Below are positions 17,952 through 25,914 of a stretch of 39,155 nt of DNA, piece after piece. Within the stretch, counting starts at the first letter, position 1. Each line of letters begins with the position of its first letter. Source of the DNA: Kitasatospora humi (lineage in GTDB: Bacteria > Actinomycetota > Actinomycetes > Streptomycetales > Streptomycetaceae); the NCBI RefSeq assembly GCF_020907985.1, contig NZ_JAJJPA010000061.1:1-39155 (forward strand). The letters run 5' to 3'. A model generated the notes under the pieces. It did not search any database. It saw only the letters and a program-made list of their open reading frames with translations, and was not told the origin of the DNA. The position numbers were made by a program, and so were the translations under genes.

Positions 17952-18219
17952 AGACGGCGCTCTTCTTGAGCCGACGGCGTTCGCGTTCGGACAGGCCGCC
18001 CCAGATGCCGAACCGCTCGTCGTTGGCGAGGGCGTACTCAAGGCATTCGGAGCGGACCTCGCAGGCCAGGCAGACCTTCTTGGCCTCGCGGGTGGAGCCG
18101 CCCTTCTCCGGGAAGAAGGACTCGGGATCGGTCTGCGCGCACAGGGCGCGCTCCTGCCAGCCGAGTTCCTCTTCCTCGTCGATGCCCTCACCGATCAACA
18201 GCTCAAAGAGCTCGCTCAT
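17950..18219 (-). CDS. whiB: WhiB sporulation regulator, iron-sulfur Wbl protein
   Basis: An 89-residue Wbl protein almost identical, from memory, to Streptomyces WhiB from GWQERALCAQTDPESFFPEK onward. It binds a [4Fe-4S] cluster through C27, C50, C53 and C59 (CX22-CX2-CX5-C). It then has GIWGG (71-75) and a basic C-terminal tail (ERERRRLKK) for contact with sigma factor and DNA. In Streptomyces, WhiB works with WhiA to stop aerial growth and start sporulation septation. ATG at 18219 has a perfect AGGAGG eight bases upstream. The mycobacterial WhiB2 gene occupies the same position. It has a large upstream region and its own terminator. Confidence 0.97.
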   Translation of the reverse strand: MSELFELLIGEGIDEEEELGWQERALCAQTDPESFFPEKGGSTREAKKVCLACEVRSECLEYALANDERFGIWGGLSERERRRLKKSAV

Positions 18220-18961
18220 TGGCGCGCCTCCTCTGCCCCTCTTGGCGTCCCCGTGCAGGTTGCCGCCGGCTGGTTCAGCCGGACGACACGACTGAAATTA
18301 CATGTGCGTCACTCTGGCTCAGTCAAGCCGAGCTCTGGTATTAGGTCGCGAATTCACTCCCCGGAACCAAGGCACTACAAATAGTGTACATATCCGGACA
18401 GAACGGACTTTCCGCAGCTCGCGGCGGATGCGACGGGTACGACCCCTGACACACCGTCCGCATCAGCAGACGCGCCCGCGGACTGCTCCGGTTGCCGCCG
18501 GCGCCGACGGCCGCCACAGTGCCCGGGAACTGACGGAGCGTCCGACCGCACCGGCGGCTCAACCGCCCACTGACGCGGGATCAACCAGGTCAACCGCCTG
18601 CCTTCCCGGCTTTCGACACATTGAAACCTAGAGGCCGACTTATCAGCCGATCAAGCAGAATGTCCTGATCATCCCCCTATTGGCGGTACGACCCGGCTTG
18701 ACACCACGCCCGCCGACCCTGTCTCCTGGGACGCATGTCAGAGTCGATCGCCCAGCCGAGCCGCCATGTGCTGCTCCGCCGTGCCGCGAGCGCTCTGTGT
18801 TGCCGTCGCCGCTCCTGTTGTCGCTAGGCGCGTCGGCCCCTCCTTCTGGATCCCCCGGGACTTCTCTCCCCGGCCTCGACGCGCCCGCCCAGGACCACGA
18901 GGCCGCCCGTGACCCGTCCGCGGATGCCGGCCGACTCCGTCGACACCCGCGAGGACTCCCG
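18220..18961. promoter_or_regulatory. 742-base divergent regulatory region between whiB and the cysteine dioxygenase-type gene
   Basis: I see no credible gene here. The part 18280-18420 is unusually AT-rich for this DNA. It holds TTAC-6-GTCA at 18298-18311, which resembles the half-sites of BldD boxes but with a spacer slightly too long. It also holds the inverted repeat CACTA-CAAA-TAGTG at 18373-18386. A TTGACA at 18698-18703 faces right but lacks a good -10. whiB is a known developmental target with more than one promoter in Streptomyces, which suits a long upstream region. The rest (18420-18680, 18720-18960) shows nothing I can name. Confidence 0.5.
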
Positions 18962-19585
18962 ATGCGCGACCGCGACCGCACCCAGCCGGCCCCCACGGCC
19001 GTCGCCCGGCCATCCACTGACGGCGACCGGCCCGCCCGCCGCCGCCCCGCCGCGCCCCCGGTGCGCGCCTGGGCCGACGGCCTGAGCGACGTCAGCATCG
19101 CCGGCGACCCGCTGGCCTTCCCCCACCTGGCCCGCACCGACCTGCCCGCCCACCCCACCACGGTGGCCGGCTACGCGCGACTGGTCCGCGAGATCGCCGC
19201 CGACCGGGACCGCTGGGCCCCACTGGTCCGCTACGACGCGCTGACCCGCTGGTACGCGCGACTGGAGACCGGCCCCGGCTACGAGGTCTGGCTGCTCAGC
19301 TGGCTGCCCGGCCAGAGCAGCGGCCTGCACGACCACGGCGCCGCCACCGGCGTGCTGACGGTCGTCCAGGGCGAGCTGGCGGAGCACTCGCGGGGTGACG
19401 GCGGCTCGGGCAGCCGCGTCCTGCGCCCCGGCCGGCACCGGGTCTTCTCGGCCGGCTACCTGCACGAGGTGGTCAACGCGACCCTGGAGCCCGCCGTCAG
19501 CATCCACCTCTACGCCCCCGGGCTGACCGAGATGAACCAGTACGCCAAGTCGCCCCGGGCGGTCCGGGAGTTGCCCCGGTGGTGA
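18962..19585 (+). CDS. Cysteine dioxygenase-family protein (cupin)
   Basis: A 207-residue protein. After an Arg/Pro-rich N terminus (~1-45) comes the cupin with YEVWLLSWLPGQSSGLHDHGAATGVLTVVQGEL. H123 and H125 in HDHG and H168 in GYLHEVVN are the expected three iron-binding histidines of thiol dioxygenases. The family oxidises cysteine or related thiols to sulfinates with molecular oxygen. ATG at 18962 follows GAGG at about seven bases. Any frame extending upstream has no family character. It lies 34 bases before fbiA and may share its transcript. The true substrate (cysteine, 3-mercaptopropionate or another) is not certain. Confidence 0.88.
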   Translation: MRDRDRTQPAPTAVARPSTDGDRPARRRPAAPPVRAWADGLSDVSIAGDPLAFPHLARTDLPAHPTTVAGYARLVREIAADRDRWAPLVRYDALTRWYARLETGPGYEVWLLSWLPGQSSGLHDHGAATGVLTVVQGELAEHSRGDGGSGSRVLRPGRHRVFSAGYLHEVVNATLEPAVSIHLYAPGLTEMNQYAKSPRAVRELPRW

Positions 19586-19619
19586 CCCTTCGCCACGGCC
19601 GGGCTGGCAGGATGAGCGC

Positions 19620-20579
19620 ATGCGTATCGTGGCACTGGCCGGCGGCATCGGGGGCGCACGCTTCCTGCGCGGTCTCAAGGACGTGGTGGGCCCCGACGAC
19701 GAGATCACCGTCATCGGCAACACCGGGGACGACATCCACCTCTTCGGGCTGAAGGTCTGTCCGGACCTGGACACCGTGATGTACACGCTCGGCGGCGGCA
19801 TCCACGAGGAACAGGGCTGGGGCCGGGCCGGGGAGACCTTCGCGGTCAAGGAGGAGCTCGTCGCCTACGGCGTCGGACCGTCCTGGTTCGGGTTGGGCGA
19901 CAAGGACTTCGCCACCCACATCGTGCGCACCCAGATGCTCGGCGCCGGCTACCCGCTGAGCGCGGTCACCGAGGCGCTCTGCGACCGCTGGCAGCCCGGG
20001 GTGCGGCTGCTGCCGATGAGCGACGACCGGGTCGAGACCCATGTGCGGATCACCGAGGAGGGCCGCACCCGGGCGGTCCACTTCCAGGAGTACTGGGTCA
20101 AACTGCACGCAGCGGTGGACGCCGAGGCGATCATTCCGGTCGGCGCGGACACCGCGAAGCCGGCCCCCGGCGTGCTGGAGGCGATCGCCGCCGCCGACGT
20201 GATCCTCTTCCCGCCGTCCAACCCGGTGGTGAGCATCGGCACCGTGCTGGCCGTCCCCGGCATCCGCGAGGCGGTGGTGGCGGCGGCCGCCCCGGTGGTC
20301 GGGCTCTCCCCGATCGTCGGCGGCGCCCCGGTGCGCGGCATGGCGGACAAGGTGCTGGCCGCGGTCGGCGTCGAGGCGTCCGCCGCCGCGGTGGCCCGGC
20401 ACTACGGGGCCGAGCTGCTGGACGGCTGGCTGGTGGACGAGGTCGACGCGGACGCGGTCGAGTCGGTGGCGGCCGCCGGGATCGCCTGCCGGGCGGTGCC
20501 ACTGCTGATGACCGACCCGGCCGCCACCGCCGCGATGGCGCGGACCGCGCTGGAACTGGCCGAGCAGGTGCGTCGATGA
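19620..20579 (+). CDS. fbiA: 2-phospho-L-lactate/phosphoenolpyruvate transferase of F420 synthesis
   Basis: A 319-residue CofD/FbiA enzyme. It joins the activated guanylyl phosphoenolpyruvate or phospholactate moiety to the deazaflavin Fo, making (dehydro-)F420-0. It begins MRIVALAGGIGGARFLRGL with the family's glycine-rich loop, then TVIGNTGDDIHLFGLKVCPDLDTVMYTL, whose aspartates bind magnesium, and FPPSNPVVSIGTVLAVPG. ATG at 19620 follows GGCAGGATGA. Its stop overlaps the fbiB start as ATGA (20576-20579), so the two are translationally coupled. No fbiC or fbiD is in the window. Confidence 0.97.
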   Translation: MRIVALAGGIGGARFLRGLKDVVGPDDEITVIGNTGDDIHLFGLKVCPDLDTVMYTLGGGIHEEQGWGRAGETFAVKEELVAYGVGPSWFGLGDKDFATHIVRTQMLGAGYPLSAVTEALCDRWQPGVRLLPMSDDRVETHVRITEEGRTRAVHFQEYWVKLHAAVDAEAIIPVGADTAKPAPGVLEAIAAADVILFPPSNPVVSIGTVLAVPGIREAVVAAAAPVVGLSPIVGGAPVRGMADKVLAAVGVEASAAAVARHYGAELLDGWLVDEVDADAVESVAAAGIACRAVPLLMTDPAATAAMARTALELAEQVRR

Positions 20580-21901
20580 CCGAGCCGCTGGACCTGGAGA
20601 CCGAGCCGCTGGGTCTGGAGGTGCTGCCCGTTCCCGGGCTGCCGGAGATCGAGCCGGACACCGACCTGGGCGCGTTGATCGCCAAGGCGGTGGAGCTGCG
20701 CGACGGCGACGTCGTGGTGGTGACTTCGAAGATCGTCAGCAAGGCCGAGGGGAGGATCGTCCAGGCCGAGGACCGCGAGGCGGCGATCGACGCCGAGGCC
20801 GTGCGGGTGGTCGCCCGGCGCGGCCGGCTGCGGATCGTCCAGAACCGCAACGGCCTGGTGATGGCCGCCGCCGGCGTGGACGCCTCCAACACCGCGCCCG
20901 GCACCGTCCTGCTGCTGCCGGTCGACCCGGACGCCTCGGCCCGGGGCATCCGGGCCCGGCTCCAGGAGCTGACCGGCCGTCGGCTCGGCGTGCTGATCAC
21001 CGACACCTTCGGCCGGGCCTGGCGCAGCGGGCTGACCGACGTCGCGATCGGCGCGGCCGGCGTGGCGGTGCTGGAGGACCACCGCGGACGGGTCGACAGC
21101 CACGGCAACGAGCTGCACATGACCGTCACCGCCACCGCCGACGAGCTCGCCGCCGCCGCCGACCTGGTGAAGGGCAAGGCCACCGGCACCCCGGTCGCGG
21201 TGGTGCGCGGCCTGCCCGGCGCGGTCACCGAAGAGGACGGCGACGGGACCAGGCCGCTGATCCGCGACCTGGCGGACGACCTGTTCCGGCTCGGCACCTC
21301 GGAGGCGATCCGAACCGCCGTCACCACCCGCCGCACGGTGCGGGAGTTCAGCGACGAGCCGGTGCACGGCGAAGCCGTCCGGCGTGCGGTGGCCGCTGCC
21401 GTCACCGCGCCCGCGCCGCACCACACCACGCCCTGGCGGTTCGTGCTGCTGGAGTCCGAGGCCGCCCGCAGCGAGCTGCTGGACGCGATGCTCGCCGCCT
21501 GGCGCCGCGACCTGCGCGAGCTGGACGGCTGGGACGAGGAGCGGATCGCCCGCCGCACCGCACGCGGCGACCTGCTGCGCCGGGCGCCGTACCTGGTGGT
21601 GCCGTGCCTGGTGACGGCCGGTTCGCACCACTACCCCGATGCGCGCCGGGCCGCCGCCGAGCGCGAGATGTTCACCGTCGCGATCGGCGCGGCCGTGCAG
21701 AACCTGCTGGTGACGCTGAGCGGCGAGGGCTACGGGACGGCGTGGGTGTCGTCCACGATGTTCTGCCGGGACACCGTCCGCGACGTCCTCGCCCTGCCGG
21801 CCGACTGGGACCCGATGGGCGCCGTCGCGGTGGGCCGCCCGGCCGCGGTGCCCGGGGAGCGTCCGGAACGGGGGGCGGAGGAGTTCGTGGTGGTGCGGTA
21901 G
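20576..21901 (+). CDS. fbiB: Bifunctional F420-0:gamma-glutamyl ligase / dehydro-F420 reductase
   Basis: A 441-residue two-domain enzyme. Residues ~15-240 are the CofE-type ligase: DVVVVTSKIVSKAEGRIV, GLVMAAAGVDASNT, LGVLITDTFGRAWRSGLTDVAIG. This domain adds glutamates to F420-0 using GTP. Residues ~247-441 are a nitroreductase-type FMN domain starting RRTVREFSDEPV, with VRNxx-like AVQNLLVTLSGEGYGTAWVSS. In actinobacteria this domain reduces dehydro-F420-0 and assists chain extension. The full two-domain length matches mycobacterial FbiB, so the PEP-based route is expected. It overlaps fbiA by four bases and converges with the Uma2 gene three bases away. Confidence 0.97.
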   Translation: MTEPLDLETEPLGLEVLPVPGLPEIEPDTDLGALIAKAVELRDGDVVVVTSKIVSKAEGRIVQAEDREAAIDAEAVRVVARRGRLRIVQNRNGLVMAAAGVDASNTAPGTVLLLPVDPDASARGIRARLQELTGRRLGVLITDTFGRAWRSGLTDVAIGAAGVAVLEDHRGRVDSHGNELHMTVTATADELAAAADLVKGKATGTPVAVVRGLPGAVTEEDGDGTRPLIRDLADDLFRLGTSEAIRTAVTTRRTVREFSDEPVHGEAVRRAVAAAVTAPAPHHTTPWRFVLLESEAARSELLDAMLAAWRRDLRELDGWDEERIARRTARGDLLRRAPYLVVPCLVTAGSHHYPDARRAAAEREMFTVAIGAAVQNLLVTLSGEGYGTAWVSSTMFCRDTVRDVLALPADWDPMGAVAVGRPAAVPGERPERGAEEFVVVR

Positions 21902-21904
21902 GGA

Positions 21905-22480
21905 TCAGCGGACCAGGTCCGCGACGACCAGGTCCACCGGGAACGGCACCCGGGTCTCCAACCGGTCGCGGTGCACGCCGGTAGCGACGTAGGCCGAGGT
22001 GGTCTCGTCCAGCTCGTAGGTGTGCACCGCGGGGAGGCCCGTCTCGTCCTCGATCCGCCAGAAGTTGCGGATGCCCGCATCGGCGTACAGCAAGGGCTTG
22101 TACCGGCGGTCGCGGTCCGCCGACTCCGCCGAGACGACCTCCACCACCAGCGCGACGTCCGCCGGCAGGAAGCGGGTGCGCTCGGGGTCGTACGGCACCA
22201 CGGCGGCGATGACGTCCGGCTCCGGGCGGCTACGGCGGTCGAGCTTCACCGTCATCTGTGCCTCGATGGTCCATCCTGCCGGGGCAGCGGACTCCAGTGC
22301 GGCGCTGAGGCGGCGGATCACCCGATCGTGCCAGCTGCGTTGCGGCGACATGTTGAAGATCAGCGCTCCGTCGAGCAGCTCGATGTGCTTCGGGGCGTCC
22401 GGCGGCAGCAGATCCAGATCATCCGCCTCCCAGCCGCTGTCGCGCGGCGGGTACATCCACTGCGGCAGCCCAGTGGTCAC
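21905..22480 (-). CDS. Uma2-family (PD-(D/E)XK-like) putative endonuclease
   Basis: A 191-residue DUF820/Uma2 protein. HIELLDGALIFNMSPQRSWHDRVIRRLSAALE is the family's N-terminal helix region. EAQMTVKLDRRSRPEPDVIAAVV carries the PD motif, and LVVEVVSAESADRDRRYKPLLYADAGIRNFW carries the E-x-x and S-x-x-R-D-x-x-K segment of the nuclease core. The start is GTG at 22480, overlapping the stop of the upstream small gene by four bases (GTGA). The family is hugely expanded in actinobacteria and cyanobacteria. Its biological role is unclear; it may be mobile or a repair/defence nuclease. Confidence 0.9.
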   Translation of the reverse strand: MTTGLPQWMYPPRDSGWEADDLDLLPPDAPKHIELLDGALIFNMSPQRSWHDRVIRRLSAALESAAPAGWTIEAQMTVKLDRRSRPEPDVIAAVVPYDPERTRFLPADVALVVEVVSAESADRDRRYKPLLYADAGIRNFWRIEDETGLPAVHTYELDETTSAYVATGVHRDRLETRVPFPVDLVVADLVR

Positions 22481-22698
22481 CTTGGTGCTCCCTCCGACGA
22501 CATGTCACACCCCGGTCGGTCGGCACCCAGCATGCCAGGCCTGATGGGCTCCCGTCCCCCATCGGTGAACACGTCGACCAGCAGTTCCGCCATGCCGATG
22601 GTCGGGTCGTCGCGGTGTGCCAGGGCCTCGCACCGGGCACGCTCGTCGGCCTCGTCCTCGGTCCGTGCCATGTGAGCCATGCGCCGCAGCGCAGGCAC
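22477..22698 (-). CDS. Small hypothetical protein between AlkA-type and Uma2 genes
   Basis: A 73-residue, acidic and Arg-rich protein (MARTEDEADERARCEALAHR, then GMAELLVDVFTDGGREPIRP). I recognise no domain. The GTG at 22698 is three bases past the upstream stop and has GGGGGCGGTGA before it, making translational coupling likely. ATG at 22668 is a fallback without Shine-Dalgarno. Its stop overlaps the Uma2 start by four bases. The strict spacing on both sides is the main evidence that it is a real gene. Confidence 0.6.
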   Translation of the reverse strand: MPALRRMAHMARTEDEADERARCEALAHRDDPTIGMAELLVDVFTDGGREPIRPGMLGADRPGCDMSSEGAPR

Positions 22699-22701
22699 GG
22701 T

Positions 22702-23616
22702 TCACCGCCCCCGGTGGTCGTTGGGGGCCAGGCGGGGGCCGTACTTCGGGGGGCGCAGGCCGGTGAGACCGATCAGGCGGCAGACCCGGTGGCGGTGCGG
22801 GGTGTAGGGGGCGAGCAGGGTGAGCAGCTCGGCGTCGGTGGAGCGGGGGCGGCCGACCAGCGCCCAGCCGACGTAGTTGGCCAGGTGGAAGTCGCCGACC
22901 GAGACCGCGTCCGGGTCCCCGTTGCTGCGCTGCAGCGTCTCGGCGGCGGTCCACTCGCCGATGCCGGGCACCGCGGTGAGCCGGGCGAAGGCGTCGGCGT
23001 GGGTCATGGCGGAGGCCTGCTCCAGCCGGGGCGCCAGCCGCACGGCGCGCTGGATGGTGGCCGACCGCTTCGGGTCGACGCCCGCCTTGTGCCACTCCCA
23101 GGACGGGATCAGCGCCCACTCCCGGGCCGACGGCGCCACCCGCATCCGATCGGCCGGACCGGGCGCCGGCGTGCCGAAGTCGCGCAGCAGCAGCCGCCAG
23201 GCGCGGTAGGCCTCGTCGGAGGTGACCTTCTGCTCCAGGATCGCCGGGACCAGTGACTCCAGCACCAGCCCCGTCCGGCACAGCCGCAGCCCGGGGTTGG
23301 TGCGCTGGGCCTCGCGCAGCGGACCGGGTGGCAGCCGCAGGCCGGCCGGATCGTCGGTGTCGCCGAGCAGCACCGGCAGCCGGTCCAGCAGCCAGCCGGC
23401 CCCCGGCCCCCAGGCCTGCGCCCGCACCTCGCCGCGGCCGACCTCGATCCGCAGCGTGCCCGGCCCGGCGGGCGTCCGCGAGGCGCGCCAGACGGCCCCG
23501 TCCGGGGTGAACCGGCAGGCCGGGTCGCCGGGGCCGCGGCTCAGCGGGGCCAGGGTGCGGTGCAGGTCGAGCGGGCGGCCGGGGAGCCAGACCCGCTCCT
23601 GGGGGAGCTCGGTCAC
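22702..23616 (-). CDS. DNA-3-methyladenine glycosylase II (AlkA-type)
   Basis: A 304-residue helix-hairpin-helix base-excision glycosylase. LVPAILEQKVTSDEAYRAWRLL is the helical core entry. LTAVPGIGEWTAAETLQR is the hairpin with GxG, and VSVGDFHLANYVGWAL carries the expected catalytic aspartate. It removes alkylated purines from DNA. The N-terminal third forms the accessory AlkA-type domain. The start is GTG at 23616. It is the first gene of a compact three-gene minus-strand set with the small protein and Uma2, so repair and nuclease functions may be linked. Confidence 0.9.
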   Translation of the reverse strand: MTELPQERVWLPGRPLDLHRTLAPLSRGPGDPACRFTPDGAVWRASRTPAGPGTLRIEVGRGEVRAQAWGPGAGWLLDRLPVLLGDTDDPAGLRLPPGPLREAQRTNPGLRLCRTGLVLESLVPAILEQKVTSDEAYRAWRLLLRDFGTPAPGPADRMRVAPSAREWALIPSWEWHKAGVDPKRSATIQRAVRLAPRLEQASAMTHADAFARLTAVPGIGEWTAAETLQRSNGDPDAVSVGDFHLANYVGWALVGRPRSTDAELLTLLAPYTPHRHRVCRLIGLTGLRPPKYGPRLAPNDHRGR

Positions 23617-23662
23617 CCGTCCAGTCTGGCTCCCGGCACTGACGGTCCAGGGCGCCGGGGCG

Positions 23663-24880
23663 CTACCGGCGGCCCTGCAGGTGGCCCGCCAGCAGGCGCA
23701 CCGCCGGCAGCCGGTCGTACAGCTGGTCGCCGGGGCATTCGGTGGCGAAGGCGTCCCGGTGACCGGCGATGGTGTCGAAGCTGTGGCTGCTCCCCAGCGG
23801 GTAGCGGCTGCCGTCGCTGGCGGAGGTCAGGTCGGCGCTGCCGAGCGCGTCCTGGCCGGTGAGGCCCAGCTTCCAGGCCGCGATCTTGGTGACGCCGTCC
23901 ACCTGGGCCTGCGGCGGCTCCTCGTCGCCGAAGCTGCCCAGGGCGGCGACGCCCGTGGTGTCGGCGTTGAAGCCCAGCGTGTGGGCGCCGAGCACCGGCC
24001 GGGCCACCCCGCCCGCCCGGCCCTCGTAGATGGTGCCGCAGCGGTCGACCAGGAAGTTGTAGCCGATGTCGTTCCAGCCGTTGGTCTGCACGTGGTACTG
24101 GTAGATCGCGCGGATCACCTTGGGGCTGTCGTCGCAGCTGTAGTCGTTGGCGGTGTCCGTGTGGTGCACGAAGACCACCCGGACGGCCCCGGTGTAGGTG
24201 AAACCCGGATGGCGCAGCGACTCGTCGGCTCCCCAGCCGGCCCGGGTGACGATGCCGGGCCGGGGCGCCCGGTGGGCCACCTCGTGCCGGGCCAGCCGAT
24301 GGGTCGCGTCGGGGCCCGAAGCTGAGGCCTCGTCGGACGGAATGGTCGGCGGGTGGGCCCCGAGCCTCGCGGTGCCGGGGTCGACCAGGTCGACCCGCAG
24401 GCCGGCCGGCAGCGGTTCGTTCCCGGTGACGCGGACCTCGACGCCGTCGCTCGGTCCGACCCAGCGCGGTGCCGTGGAGCCGCGGGCGTGCGGGCCCTCG
24501 GCTTCCGCCGGGTCCGGGCGGTCCTCGGTGTCCGCGGCCAGTGGCTGCCAGTCGCTCCAGTGGCCGGCGCAGCGGGTGCGGACCTGGACGGTGCCGGTCA
24601 GCCGGGCGTCCGGGTCGTCCCAGCTGACGCCCAGCAGCGAGTAGCGCTTGGTGCCGCGGGCGGTCAGGCCCCGCACGGTCCGGCCTCCGGTCCGATCGCC
24701 GGGCAGGGCGCCGAGCGCGATCGTCATGGTGCGGGCGCCCACCGGGGCGGCGGAGACGGCGGGGGCGGCCGTGGCCTGGGTCAGCAGCGAGAGGGCGCAC
24801 CCGGCGCCGAGCAGCGCGGCGGAGCGGGTCAGCACGGAACGGGTCGGCGGCGCGGGATGAGGCGCGTATCGATTCGACAT
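23663..24880 (-). CDS. Secreted peptidoglycan-recognition N-acetylmuramoyl-L-alanine amidase
   Basis: A 405-residue exported protein. A signal-type N terminus (SVLTRSAALLGAGCALSLL, ~15-45) precedes a beta-rich region (~50-180). The type-2 amidase/PGRP domain (~205-385) follows: TRAGWGADESLR, VVFVHHTDTANDYSCDDS, NDIGYNFLVDRCGTIYEGRAGG, VLGAHTLGFN and IAGHRDAFATECPGD. H240, H374 and C382 fit the zinc ligands, and Y274 is in place. It cleaves the amide between muramic acid and L-alanine. ATG at 24880 lacks a good Shine-Dalgarno. It diverges from the TIGR03089 gene. Confidence 0.92.
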   Translation of the reverse strand: MSNRYAPHPAPPTRSVLTRSAALLGAGCALSLLTQATAAPAVSAAPVGARTMTIALGALPGDRTGGRTVRGLTARGTKRYSLLGVSWDDPDARLTGTVQVRTRCAGHWSDWQPLAADTEDRPDPAEAEGPHARGSTAPRWVGPSDGVEVRVTGNEPLPAGLRVDLVDPGTARLGAHPPTIPSDEASASGPDATHRLARHEVAHRAPRPGIVTRAGWGADESLRHPGFTYTGAVRVVFVHHTDTANDYSCDDSPKVIRAIYQYHVQTNGWNDIGYNFLVDRCGTIYEGRAGGVARPVLGAHTLGFNADTTGVAALGSFGDEEPPQAQVDGVTKIAAWKLGLTGQDALGSADLTSASDGSRYPLGSSHSFDTIAGHRDAFATECPGDQLYDRLPAVRLLAGHLQGRR

Positions 24881-25026
24881 AGAACGGATGATCTGCCCAT
24901 ATCGACCGGCCTGCCACCGGGGTGCCGCCGAGTTCCTGACGGGGCTTCGACAAGGTCAGCGTGGTCCTCGCGCCCAGCAAGCCCCCTCCCCCGGCGGCGG
25001 CACCAGGTCGTAGGCTGGACGGCACC

Positions 25027-25803
25027 ATGACTGCGCCCTTCGCTGCTGACGCCCGTACTCCCGCCGAGCTGCTGCGAGCCGCCCTCGGCGAGGATCCCGC
25101 CCGCCCCCTGATCACCTTCTACGACGACCGGTCGGGCGAGAGAGTCGAACTCTCGGTCAAGACCTTCGACAACTGGGTCGCCAAGACCGCCAACCTCCTC
25201 CAGGACGAGTTGAACGCCGGCCCGGAGGACCGGGCGGCGCTGCTGCTCCCGGCCCACTGGCAGACCGCCGTCTGGCTGCTGGCCTGCTGGTCGGTGGGCG
25301 TCACGGCGGTGCCGAGCGGAGATCCGGCCGAGGCCCAGCTGGTGATCAGCGGGCCGGAGGGCCTGGCCGCCGCCGAGGCCTGCGGCGGCGAGCGGGTGGC
25401 GCTGGCGCTGCGCCCGTTGGGCGGGCGGTTCCCGCAGCGGCCGGAGGGGTTCCTGGACTACGCGGCCGAAGTGCCGGGCCAGGGCGACCGGTTCGCCCCG
25501 TACTCTCCCGTGGTCGCCGACTCGCTGGCGCTGGAGAGTTCGGTGGACGGGCTGCCGCTGAAGCTGACCGGCGAGCAGACCGTGCAGCTGGCCCGCGAGG
25601 GCGCCGCCCGGCTCGGCCTGGAGCGCGGCTCCCGGGTGCTCAGCACCCTCTCCTACGACGACTGGGCCGGGCTGGAGGCGGGCCTGCTGGCACCACTGGC
25701 GGCCGGCGGTTCGGTGGTGCTCTGCCGCAACTCCGATGGCCTGACGGAGGACCAGTGGCAGAGCCGGATCGAGGCGGAGCGGGTCACCCACCGGCTCGGC
25801 TGA
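25027..25803 (+). CDS. TIGR03089-family protein, truncated AMP-binding-like
   Basis: A 258-residue protein of the TIGR03089 family. It resembles the N-terminal part of acyl-CoA synthetase/adenylate-forming enzymes: LLLPAHWQTAVWLLACWSVGVTAVPSGDP and VLSTLSYDDWAGLEAGLLAPLAAGGSVVLC. It lacks the glycine-rich ATP loop and the whole C-terminal domain, so adenylation is unlikely. From memory the family is conserved beside LCP (CpsA) genes across actinobacteria, as here, where the LCP gene starts 111 bases downstream. A role in the cell envelope is an inference from that context. ATG at 25027 is the best start. Confidence 0.85.
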   Translation: MTAPFAADARTPAELLRAALGEDPARPLITFYDDRSGERVELSVKTFDNWVAKTANLLQDELNAGPEDRAALLLPAHWQTAVWLLACWSVGVTAVPSGDPAEAQLVISGPEGLAAAEACGGERVALALRPLGGRFPQRPEGFLDYAAEVPGQGDRFAPYSPVVADSLALESSVDGLPLKLTGEQTVQLAREGAARLGLERGSRVLSTLSYDDWAGLEAGLLAPLAAGGSVVLCRNSDGLTEDQWQSRIEAERVTHRLG

Positions 25804-25881
25804 TCAGGCCCCACGACCCCAGTCGGACAAATGTTCTGATGGTGTAACCGATTCGACAAGACATCCGAGTCAGGCGGTACA

Positions 25882-25908
25882 TTCCCCCCACAGTCCATTT
25901 GGGGGGAA
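25882..25908 (+). promoter_or_regulatory. Hairpin enclosing the ribosome-binding site of the first LCP gene
   Basis: TTCCCCCC (25882-25889) pairs perfectly with GGGGGGAA (25901-25908) around an 11-base loop. The right arm is also the Shine-Dalgarno, centred seven bases before the ATG at 25915. A TACATT at 25878-25883 could be a -10, in which case transcription would start inside the structure and abolish it. Either reading decides how the gene is expressed. Confidence 0.55.
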
Positions 25909-25914
25909 CGAGCC

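Noticed and set aside
18680..18961. Possible longer N terminus of the cysteine-dioxygenase-type gene
   Set aside because: The extension is Pro/Arg-rich with no family similarity and overlaps the promoter region. ATG at 18962 has a Shine-Dalgarno.
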